DNA from: Wyeomyia smithii
Taxonomy: Eukaryota > Arthropoda > Insecta > Diptera > Culicidae
Length of the DNA stretch: 64,000 nucleotides
Assembly (NCBI RefSeq): GCF_029784165.1
Contig: NC_073694.1
Span: 31,105,506 to 31,169,505 of the forward strand
Direction of reading: 5' to 3'
The notes under the pieces were generated by a model. That model saw nothing but the letters and a program-made list of their open reading frames with translations. It was not told the DNA's origin and did no database searches. Positions 46,701 through 58,700 of this stretch are shown piece after piece. A program made the position numbers and the translations under genes. How positions within the stretch are numbered: the stretch's first letter is position 1; each line of letters begins with the position of its first letter.

Positions 46701-49700
46701 GTGAAAAATTATATTCATTCTGATTCCAACCACCAAAGAAACTAGACTATTAAAGTAGAACTTAACAGTTATTAGTAGTTCTATTATCTTGAAGAACTCA
46801 ACATATTTTGGCGACGAGGATATTCAAGTCACCTCCGGAAGTTTTTCCTCCAGTTCCTCTTTTTGAAGACTTCAAGCAAACAGCGAATTCGAAAATGTCA
46901 GACCAGGATTTTCGTAACGCGATTATACGGCTCACGGAATTGATTGCTACCCAGCAGCAGCAGATTGCGGATCTAAAACGGACGAACGCCAATCCGACTG
47001 GTAGTGAACGAATCATCGAGTCTCTCGCAACTGGAATCGACGAGTTCCGGTACGACCCTGACGGCGGAATATATTTTGAATCATGGTACGCTCGTTTCGA
47101 AGACGTTTTTAAGGAAGACGGAAAGCAGTTGGACGAGAACGCGAAAGTAAGGTTACTTCTACGCAAGATTGGCACGCAGTTCCACGAACGCTACGTGAAC
47201 AGCATCCTGCCAAAGCACCCCCGAGAGTTCAAGTTTGAAGAAACCATCACGAAATTGAAGAAACTTTTCGGACGTCAAACTTCTTTATTCAACGCTCGCT
47301 ATCAGTGTCTCCAGTACATGAAGAACGACGCTGATGATTATTCTTCGTATGCTGCTTCAATCAACAAGCACTGTGAAGCATTTCAGTTATCAAAGCTCTC
47401 TAACGATCAATTCAAAGCGCTCCGGTTCGTTTGTGGTCTCCAGTCACCACGCGATGCGGACATCCGCACACGATTGATAGGCAAGTTAGAAGTAGAAGAA
47501 TTCGCACCCGCCGTCGGTGATGGAGCTGGGACAATTCTGACGCTAGAAAACCTGGTGGAAGAATGCAATCGGATCATCAATGTTAAACAGGACACCAAAA
47601 TGATCGAGAAAAGTGGAAACGACAAGCACGTCAACGCTATCGCTCATCATCCGAAACCTGCTAGCAAGAAGAAGATTCCGAAAACACCCTGCTGGTTGTG
47701 TGGAGACCCGCACTATGTCAAGGAGTGCTCTTATCAAAACCGTTATTGCAGCAAGTGCAAAAAGAAGGGTCACAAGGAAGGCTATTGTTCCTCCGCTGAG
47801 CAGAAGTCATCCAGGCCGGTCGACAAACCAAGGAAAAAGGACACGGTCAAGTCCAAAGGCATCACATTGGTTAAAAAAGTCGACCTCTCAAAGAAACGAA
47901 AGTTCATCAAGTTGAATCTCAACGGCTTCCCGATCCAGTTGCAACTAGACTGTGCGTCAGACATCACAATAATCTCCGAGCAAGTCTGGGAAAAGATTGG
48001 CAAACCACCAACTCAAGAGACTGAAGTTGTAGCTGTCAGTGCATCCGGAGACGAGATTGGTATCATCGGTGAATTGCTAGCAAACATCACTGTCCATGGC
48101 ATCACCAGAATAGGCCGAGTTTTTGTTTCAAGCAAACCGGATCTCAACGTCTTCGGCATCGAGACGATCGATCAATTCGATCTCTGGTCAGTTCCGTTCA
48201 ACACATTGATTCAGTCTGTACAGCAGAAGCTCGAGCCCTTGGTAGAGAAGCTCCGTTCCAGATTTCCTGATGTTTTTCAAAGTTCCCTTGGTCGTTGCAC
48301 CAAAGCACAAGTGAAACTGTACCTCAAACCCAATTCACGCCCTGTGTATTGTCCAAAGAGGCCGGTGGCCTACGCTGCACTTCCCAAAGTTGACGCCGAA
48401 CTACAGAGATTGCAAGATAAAGGTATCATTTCACCAGTTCAATTCTCCGACTGGGCGGCCCCCATCGTGGTTGTTCGAAAGGCTGACAACGTCTCCGTTC
48501 GTGTCTGTGGTGATTACTCCACGGGTCTCAACGACGTGCTGGAATCCGATTGCCATCCTTTACCGCATCCGGAAGACATGTTTGCCGAGCTAGCTGGTTC
48601 CCGCTTTTTCTCGCACATCGATCTTTCAGATGCATACCTCCAAGTGGAAGTCGAAGAAGAATTCCGTAAGATGCTGACCATCAACACTCATCAAGGATTG
48701 TTCCAGTACAACCGTTTGCCACCCGGAGTCAAATCCGCCCCTGGTGCTTTCCAGAGAATCATCGATAGTATGGTAGCCGGCATTCCAGGTGTCAAACCAT
48801 ATCTTGACGACATCATGATTGCTGGAAAAACTCAAGAGGAACACGATCGCAACCTTTACGCTGTCTTGGAACGAATTCAAGACTATGGATTTCATCTCCG
48901 CATTGAGAAGTGCCGTTTCTCACTTCCACAGATTAAATTCCTGGGTCACATCATTGACGAGGATGGTCTCCACCCTGATCCTGAGAAGACGCGAGCCATT
49001 TCCCAGATGCCAGCCCCGAAGAACATTTCGCAGCTGCGATCTTATTTGGGAGCAATCAACTACTATGGACGATTCGTTGGCCAAATGAAAGAGCTTCGTG
49101 CGCCACTGGACCGTCTGCTGAAGAAGGACGCTCGCTGGGATTGGACCGCCGAATGCCAGAGGTCTTTCGAACGTTTTAAGACAATCCTCCTTTCCGATTT
49201 GTTGCTGACTCACTACGATCCAGATAAGGAAATCTTCGTTGCCGGTGACGCTTCTAAGGATGGTTTGGGTGCAGTGATTATGCACCGTTTTCCGAATGGC
49301 GCGGTCAAGGCCATCGCACACGCTTCAAGGTCACTGACACCAGCTGAACAGAACTACGGACAGATCGAGAAGGAAGCTCTAGCGCTTATTTTTGCAGTTA
49401 CCCGTTTTCACAAAATGGTTTTCGGACGTAGATTCACTCTTCAAACCGACCACAAGCCGTTGCTGAAAATATTTGGAAGCAAGAAGGGTATTCCAGTTTA
49501 CACCGCAAATCGCCTACAACGCTGGGCACTCACGCTGATGCTTTATAATTTCGACATCCAGTTTGTGCCGACTGCAAGTTTTGGTCACGCTGATCTCCTG
49601 TCACGCCTGATGAGTTCAAACAGTAGACCGGACGAAGACTACATCATCGCTGCTTTGCAAATTGAATTGGATGTGAAAGCGATCCTCGACGACTCCATCT

Positions 49701-52700
49701 CTGCTTTACCGGTCACATCTGAAATGATAGTCAAGGAAACAAGTCGTGATCCAGTCCTACAAAAGGTGATCCAGCACATCAATCAAGGTTGGCCGCAAAC
49801 TGCAACCCAACCACAGGATCCAGCCATTCGTCAGTTTTTCACCAGACGAGATAGCCTGCAGATCGTTCAAGATTGCATAATGTTTGGTGATCGGGTCGTT
49901 ATTCCAGCACGTTTCCGTAAGCGCATCATTCGTCAATTGCATCGAGGACATCCTGGAATGAATCGCATGAAAGCGTTAGCTAGAAGCTTCGTTTACTGGC
50001 CAAACATAGACGACGATATAGAAACTTGTGTTCGACATTGCAGTTCCTGTGCCGAAGCCGCCAAATCCCCGAGAAAAACTGATCTGGAGTCCTGGCCAAT
50101 TCCGTCGAAACCCTGGGAGCGCATTCACATCGACTACGCTGGCCCCGTGAATGGTTACTACTATTTGGTTATCGTCGACGCTTACTCAAAATGGCCCGAA
50201 GTTTTCCGCACCCGCAGTACAACAACGACAGCAACACTGGAAATTCTTGAAGAAACCTTCGCAAGGTATGGAAATCCACGAACCCTGGTGTCAGACAACG
50301 GTTCCCAGTTCATCAGTTCAACATTCAAACAGTTTTGTGAAGCAAACGGAATCTGTCACCTGACCATAGCTCCGTATCACCCGCAGTCGAATGGACAGGC
50401 TGAAAGGTTTGTTGACACACTGAAGAGGGGACTCAAGAAGCTTGTCAAGGGGGAAAACACGGCCACATTCCAACATCTCCAGATTTTCTTATCTACGTAC
50501 CGCTCAACCCCGAGTCGAAACTTGCCTGAAGGAAAGTCACCTGCTGACCTGTTCCTAGGAAGATCGATCCGTACAACACTCGATCTTGTCAAGCCACAGA
50601 TTCCAAGCCCAACTGAAGTAAACACGAAACAAAACACTCAGTTCAACAGACGCTACAACACCATCAAACGGGAGTTCAAAGCAAATGATCTGGTCTACGC
50701 AGAGGTACACCAACGCAATGCAATCAAGTGGATTCCTGGAACAATTGTGGAGCGCAAAGGCCGGGTAAACTACAACGTTCTGTTGGAAACTGGACGTCTC
50801 ATTTGCTCGCACACAAATCAGTTGAAGCAACGTCATGGCGATTGCGACAGTTCTCCAGTATTATCCAACATGCCGCTCTCTATGCTGTTGGATGAATTCA
50901 ACCTCCAACCAGTGAAGCCCGCTGTTTCTGAGATTCCAGATGAATCAGCTGCCCCTGTAGTTGAAGAAGCTTCTCCAATCATACCTGAAGGTGAATCAGA
51001 TGACGATTTCCAGGATGCAGAGTTAGCCAGTAGCCGTTCCCTGTCTCCTGCCCAGCCAGACCGTCCAGTTCGAAATCGTAGGGTCCCAAATTGGTTGAAC
51101 CCCTACGATCTCTTCTAAAAAGGGAGATGTAATGGAATAGTCAAGTAAGCCTTGACGTGCTGTCAAGGCTATGAAATAACTGCTGTGAAAAATTATATTC
51201 ATTCTGATTCCAACCACCAAAGAAACTAGACTATTAAAGTAGAACTTAACAGTTATTAGTAGTTCTATTATCTTGAAGAACTCAACACTAATCAACACAT
51301 TTTTGTTTTTTCTCTCCTAATTTTTATGTAAATTTTTTATTTTGCTTTGTTTTTGTCAGTGTTTAAAAAAAAGTTTCTTATTTTATTTATTTTTTCATAA
51401 ATATTCAATATTATTTATAAGAAATTCTTCATGCATTATCATTTTTCTTCTGTTTCGGTATTTCATGTTCATTTAGTTTTTTTTTTGTATTCAGTAAACA
51501 CATTTTTTTTTGTCGATGCGTCACGAAAAAAACGACGTCAGGGAGCTTTTCAATCGCTGGATCTTTTCTCCGCGGAAATTGTTTACTGCTTGTTCCCTCA
51601 AGCGATGAAAACACTAAATATGTCATAAAAATAGATTGTTTCGATCTTATCGAAGTAGATCCTCGTTTCTTAACACAAAAAATTGCTAGTCTAATAGATT
51701 TGAATCGACTCTCCGTTCCCACTTACCTTTGTTAGGCTACTACTAACAGACAACACTACAAGCTTTACTACAGTTATTATTTACACAGACACGCTAATGC
51801 AACAAAAACAAAACACAAACGATCACAGCCGGCAAAAAAGACAGTCTACGTACGCGGTGCGGTATGTTACACCCTTCTAATTGCTACTGTATACATTTAA
51901 TGGGCACCGATTATTGAATCATGTTATTTTTTTTATATATATTATTCAGTGAAAACACAAGCAAGCGAACTAATTGCGATGAATTAATCCTACTCGGATC
52001 AGCGGAAAACTATGTGAAAAATTCGATCCTTACTTCCCCGCCGTCGGTTCCGTTGCCGCCGCTGCCCCTGCTGACGCAGTAGTTGTGATTGCTAATGATG
52101 ATGATAGCGATTTGTTGTTAGAAGATGATGAGGATGGTGTGGGTGCAATGGTGACTGTACGCCTGCCGCCTCCGCCACCAATGTTCGGTGATTTCCCGAT
52201 GACTGGAATGATGATTTTCTTCGGCGTCGCTACCGTGCGTATGACGGCTGCTTTAAGTTTACCGGTGTTTCTGAGTTTGGGTGGTAAATTCGAGTTCGCC
52301 GGAATTCGGACAACGTTACTGGGAGTGGACGCTGACAGCACGAGGAGTTCTCCTCCGGAGCAGACTGCCGCTTCGTCTAGCTCCAAGTGACTTCGCTTGA
52401 GGGACTTCGTGCTGGTAGCACTGCTACTGCGGCTACTACCGACGGAGCGGGTTACCGTTCGGCGGCTATACAGTGTGGCCGGTTTACCATCCCGTACTCT
52501 ACCGGCACTAGCGGGTGTACGGTTGCGAACCCCTGTCTCACTCTCAACGCCCTCATCTTCTGGTGCGCTGGTATAGGTTCAATTTTAAGTGGTTTTTGGT
52601 TCAGTTGTGATTTGCAGGAAATATGAATGACATCAAGCACGCACAGCACACAGAAAAACAATGGAATGATGACACATGAAAAATATGAAAAAATGTACAG

Positions 52701-55700
52701 ATTGTTAGTAAACGTGGTGACGATTGATGAGCATCAAAATTAAACATAAATAAAAACATACGGGAAATTATAGCTATATAAGTAATCACTTTTTCTTTCG
52801 GATTCGATGCGTTCGCGAACTCCTGCTCAGTTCCAGCCGTGGCACGAGATAGGGAAATCGATCAACCGTAAACACTCCGAGCGAGAGTGGACTTCGTGTT
52901 TCTGATAGTAAACAATCTGTTTGGCTTACAAATCGGGATCACTATTATAAAACAAACTTACACGGAATAATGCGACTATACGCCACTACTCGCGAGCGCA
53001 CTCTACTCTAGACTAACACCGCCGAGGCTGTCGATCTTTAAGGAAGCCGCCGCCGGTCTCATTGTTAGACGATTCTCGCACGCCTATGAATATGAATGAA
53101 AATGGACAGACCACGACTGCCTTCGGTGCGAATTTGCATCACACTAGCCGCTGGTCAAACATACAGGGCGACGAGAGAAGGCAGAGTACTGTCACGTTAT
53201 AGCCTAGAGTACCCCCTAGAGTACCTACCGACTCTCTTGTTCGAGAGCAGCTACGACATGGATTACGGGGACGGGTATTTATCATATTATGATAATTTAG
53301 GATGGTGTACTCTCAAGGTACAAACAGTAGCCGATGTTTCTAGAGTATCGTCAGCATTAACCCTTTCCCACTCATGGTGACTCTAGAGCACCAAGAATTA
53401 TAATCATCATATCTTGACATAAAATAGTTTGGTGTGCTTACGATTGTTCCATAAACTTTTATATGCTGCCTCAGAGCATCACTGGGCTTTTTCTTCAAAA
53501 TACTACAATTGACAGTAATTTTAGTTAGTCTACAAAGTGTTCAGCTTGAATTTTCTCGTGAAGCTATAAATTTTAATGATAAACCTTGTGAGTGGGAGAG
53601 GGTTAATGAATTACCGTGAAACCTAGTTTTTTTCAGAGCATTGACTAACTGCACAAATAAGATTTATATGTTGGGATCTGAATTCGAATAGAATCCTTCT
53701 ATACATTTGAATAAACTAGTTATTCCAGTAGTCAGAAAAGAAAACACTAACATTGCTACGGTATAAAAGGCATTTCCAGAATGTTTCTAGTAACGACGTC
53801 AAGCCGGTCATCAGAAACGTTGAAAGTAAATCAAGTTTAAACGCCAACGTAAATCATCGTATTATGTCATGTCTGGATTAGTTACTTGTAGTAAGAAGAT
53901 TAAAAATTTGGCGTGATTGGATCGAATCACAAACGACCTACGTTATGTCGCGTGTACTTAGTAGGTTGTTTGCCGTCTGAACAGTTCCCAGCATAACGGT
54001 TCACCTTTCAAAGAAAATATGTTCAACAGTAAGAAACATTTTGAATGGTTACATTTGCATAGCATGATAATGTAAAATTTTCTCCTGATTAGACAATATT
54101 ATACATTTTTTTATGACATAATGGAGCATCATATTCAAATTTTTTTTCCTAAAGATGCATTTTTTTTAGAAACAATTCCACCCTCATAGCTTTCTACTTT
54201 TCAATGTTACTGCAGCATTTAAATAAAGATTATATTTTGTCAAAACGAATCCCATAAGCCACTAAGTGAATGGATGCTTTTTCTTGCGACTGGTTGACAA
54301 AAGCAAACGAAAAAGTTGCCGTAAAGCTCAAACAAGTTGCTTTTAAAAGATTCTAGTTTTTAAACTTTTCCTGTGAAATATGGTGCCACTAGTAAAAGGT
54401 TGCAGAGAAATTGCTCGCCGGGTTGCCTAGGGGAAAACTTGTTCAAGTCTCTGAAAAAATTATTTTCGCTAGGGGCACAAAAAAATCACAGGAATGGTTA
54501 AAAAGCTATAATCATTCATTTTGTATCAGTTTGAGCTCTAGGGCAAAACTTGTGTTATCGAGTTACAAGAAAAACATGTTTCTATTATTTTGAACTTTAT
54601 ATCTTATATCTGTGAACTTATTTTTATTTTTCCACAAAATTATTCAACTAAGATCTCGTTTGATAATAGTGATAAAAAATTAGTGGTCAACTAAATTCCA
54701 GGAATCAAAATTAATAATAAGTTAAAATGGTCAGGTCAAATCAGTGAATATTCAGTAATTGAATTAAGTAAATTCAACGGACACTCTAACATGCTGGACA
54801 AACATGCCGCTTGGGAAACGACTTTTCTAGGAAATTCGCGTAAAAAACACGTAGAAATTTACTTCAGTGTACAACTCTTTTGAACGACTATTTGGTGTGG
54901 TTCTGATAACTCGCTTTTTAACGTTTTATATTTTAAAATTCTTTTGATTAATTGTTACGGTTTTTTCCGGTTCTTGGAAGCAATTTTGAACTTAACTAGA
55001 GATCATTTTTTGAATGCTTCTAGATTTTTAAAGCGTTTCTGATCTTAACTTTTTGGCCACCAGAAGCGTTTTTGACAAGTCTGAGCAATTGAGCTCAGCT
55101 TGTACCTTTTTTAGAGGTTTTAGAGACGTTTCTCGGTAAGTTTGAGGTTAGATTTGAATCATTTTCTTTTCAAGCCTTCAACAGTGTTTTTCGGCGATTT
55201 TAAACATTAATTAGGTTAATTTTTTTGGGCCTTCCCTGGTTTATAGTGTTTTTGTTTGCGTTTCTAAATTTGACCTTTTCTGGCCTTCAGGAGCGTTGTG
55301 TGACAATTTTGAGCTTTTTAAGCTTCAACGCCTGTTATCTTATTTTGAGGTAATTTTTTCGAACCTCCAAGAGTGTTTTCTGATGATTCTCGACTTAATT
55401 CTGGATAGTTTTTTTGTTCTATTGGATTTTTCAGTGACACTGATAATTTTTTCAACTCAGAGTGACTGAAATACAATCCAATAGAACAAAAAATCATATT
55501 ATTTTCTGTTTCTAGTCTTCGTATGCGTTTTGGGGGATTTTTTCCTGTATTTTTTGTCCACTGTGACCAGAAACATACATCTTTTGTGATACTGCCCGGG
55601 TTTTTGCTGTATTCCGCACCTCAATTATTAGCATTATCACTATTGAGAGTAGGTGACATGATTATTATAATTCGTGCTGTATGCTTCTTCACCCTCCCTT

Positions 55701-58700
55701 TTTATGATTACTACTCCGAGCTTCGCTGTATGTTTCACTAAAGACCAAAATCAGCCAAACCGAACTTAATTTTGATTTAAAAGTTTTCTTTTTAACTTTA
55801 GAAAGCGTAGTCTTGGTGATTATGAGCTTAATTTGGGAACATTTTTGTAGCTGGTTTATAGCCTTTATAATAAAACTTTTAAACTATTTGGGCTTGGTTT
55901 AAAATTATTTTATTCGCAAGCCTTTTTGAAGCTTTTTTCAATGGCTCAGCTTGATCCGAAAACATTTTGTAGCCTACTGCATCGTTATTCGGCGGCATTG
56001 AGTTGATTTTGGGATCAAGTTCTTTATTTTACTATTAAAACGATTTCGGTGATTCTGGGTTTAATTTATAACCATTTGTTTCTTGGCCATTTGAGGCGTT
56101 TTTTGGATGTTCTAAGTTTAATTTGATTCAGGGTGGCGACTCAATTTCCAAAAATAAATTACCTGATATTCCCTGATTTTCCCTGATGTCTCAAATTTTT
56201 TTCCCTGACTGTTCAAATTCATTTTAAACTGATTTAAGTTACGACTATCATAGGTTTTCCCACCTAAATCTCAAAAGTCAAAACTAGAAAGGATGAAACT
56301 TAAACTGGCTCCTGCTAAAATTCCCACCAGTAATTGAAACAGTTTATAGCTTCGCTTTTGCTAACTTGAATCTTGAACAAAAATATTTTTTTGTTGAGAA
56401 ACACGTCCAGTTTGATAAAATTGAAAATGAAAATTACACTGGTCGACAAAAATGAAAAAAGTTGTTCTCAAGCTCAAATAAGTACCCTAGAAATACTATA
56501 GCTTCTTAACCTGTTCATTTTGGTGCCCCTGGTAAATGCAGAAGTGCGTCAAGACCGCAGAGAAATTGTTCGCCGTGTTCGTCGTTTTTCCGTTTACTTA
56601 CGGGAAATTTTTTATTGAAGTCTCTGAAGACTTGAGGCATTTCCGAAACGTCTAGGGGCACCAAAAGTCACAAGAACAGTGTTTTCAATTAACTACTTTG
56701 AGACACGCCTGCTTTGACAAAAAATCAATCAGATCTAGAGTTCTGGTTGGATCAGTTAAATAATTATTTTAAATTCTTGACTGTGAAAAGTAGAAAATTA
56801 GAAATTAACAATTTCGCAATCAAACTTTTATGCTAAACTCTGTCGAATGCTTTTTCTATGTATAGAAGAGCAGCTCCACGTGAATAACCTCCAGATTTAT
56901 TAGCTCGTATCATCATAAAATGATTGCTTGACAACTTTAAACCTCAGCTGGTTTCTTATCCGGCTTAAAAATTTGAGTCTTTTTAGCATTTTTCAATAAT
57001 TTGGCAAAATATTAATTTTGGAACAATTCCTGAGATTTCCTCAAGAACTTTATTTAAAATGTTTAAAATCCCATCGTGACTAGGTGCTTTTATACTGTTG
57101 AAAATTTCAAAGATAGATTTAATCTCATTTAAGTTAGTTTCAAATAATTCTGCTCGTAGATATTCCGGGATAGAAATTTGATAACATTAACTCACTACTT
57201 ACTCACTATATTTCGAGTGATGAACACACTCAAACCGTTATGAGCCCTGTACAAGGTATCATCAGTGCTACAATGCTCTAATCTATTCCCGCGGGAATTT
57301 AACTTAAATTTGAATTTTATTTGCAGTTTAGCAAATACACTTGAAATTTTTAACGATGGAACTATTTAAAACGGTTGGAGAGCAAATCGACCTTTAATTT
57401 ACAATAGAGTTTATGCAAATTGTGCATGTTGCTAAGTAAGAAGAGTTTGAAGGTCGTTTATCGAGGAGAACCCTGTCACTCCGTGGTGATGGGATTGAAT
57501 AAAATCTATGTTAAAATGGATGCGTTCAAAAACGCTTCTAAAATCCAGTAAAAACCCCAAAAATATTCGAAATCAGACTCAAAATCGTGGATAAACTATT
57601 AAGCACAGAACCGTAAAATGTTGCGTACTCTAAGATAGTGCAAAAACTTCTTTTTTCGATTTTCTGAAAACTGAAAAGGTATATTACACCTTAACCATCT
57701 AGTGCCTGAGAAAGGTGGACTTCAATAAATCAAATTAAATCGTTAATAAATACTTAAAACTTGTTTTTCAAAATATCATAACTTTTTTTCTGATTTTTTT
57801 ATGATCGGATAATGAGTTTAGGTAATCTTTTCTAGTTTTTGTAAAGCAAATAATAATTTTGGAAAAATAAACTTTTTTAGATAAATAATTTCTTATTTTT
57901 CTGTTCTTTTCTTCAGAAAATAAAAATAATTTTTTTAGAGTGTATATTTTTTCGGGAAGACAAAATTGTTATCTACAACATTACCGAAGACATCATACCG
58001 ATCAAACAAACCTTGTAAATTGATTTTACCGCTTGATAAGCCAATAATTCTACCAACCTTTTATACTTGTATAGTCTGCGAGATTTGTTTCTTGCTTTCC
58101 AAGCTTTTTATATGGGCCCGTTATGCTAATTTGGGCGGCTTAATTCACTGAAAAAAATTCTCTTTGCAAGACTTATCAATTTATTCAATTTTGGTGTTTT
58201 CCGTTGTCAGTGTGGACCTGTATAATAGAGATGGTCGGGTTTGGCATTTTTCAAACCCGTACCCGAATTTTTTTCCGGTTGAAACCCGAACCCGACCCGA
58301 ACCCGAAACTTGTTTTTCGATCAAACCTGAACCCGACCCGAGCCCGAAAGTTTTATTTTTGTGAAACCCGAACCCGAGTTTTTTTTGGGGGTCGATTTTT
58401 GTATCCAATTTGAGGCTGCCCTGAAGATTTGAGCCTCGAATGGTATTGATATGTTAGTGATTTTTACATTTGCACGATTTTAGACATCATTATCTTATAA
58501 ATATGCTTCATTAAACCTGAACCCGACTCGTACCCGAAACTTTCAAAAATTTTCAAACCCGAAACCCAACCATCTCTACTGTATAAAAAAGGTCTGGAAT
58601 CTTGTCACTAAGGTTTCCCTTCAGCATCAAATTAAAAATAATTAGAGGAGATTAGAGCCAATTCTCCGGATTGGTTTTAAAATTCCAGTCATCCCAGGTC

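Larger units (their letters stand above)
46639..51292 (+). mobile_element. Complete Ty3/gypsy LTR retrotransposon, antisense in an NFAT intron
   Basis: The element is 46644-51287, flanked by a 5-bp target duplication CTAAT (46639-46643 and 51288-51292). The two 160-bp LTRs start TGTAATGG, end CTCAACA, and are identical as read. A primer-binding site follows the 5' LTR, and a polypurine tract (AAAAAGGGAGA) abuts the 3' LTR. The single gag-pol frame is intact. No envelope frame is present. The element lies on the plus strand inside the NFAT intron between the exons ending at 52034 and beginning at 46267. Very young insertion. Confidence 0.97.

Noticed and set aside
58226..58578. Interstitial telomeric repeat (AACCCGACCCG)
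   Set aside because: The repeats are irregular and lie inside a hAT-type element with perfect 8-bp duplications; mosquitoes also lack this telomere type.
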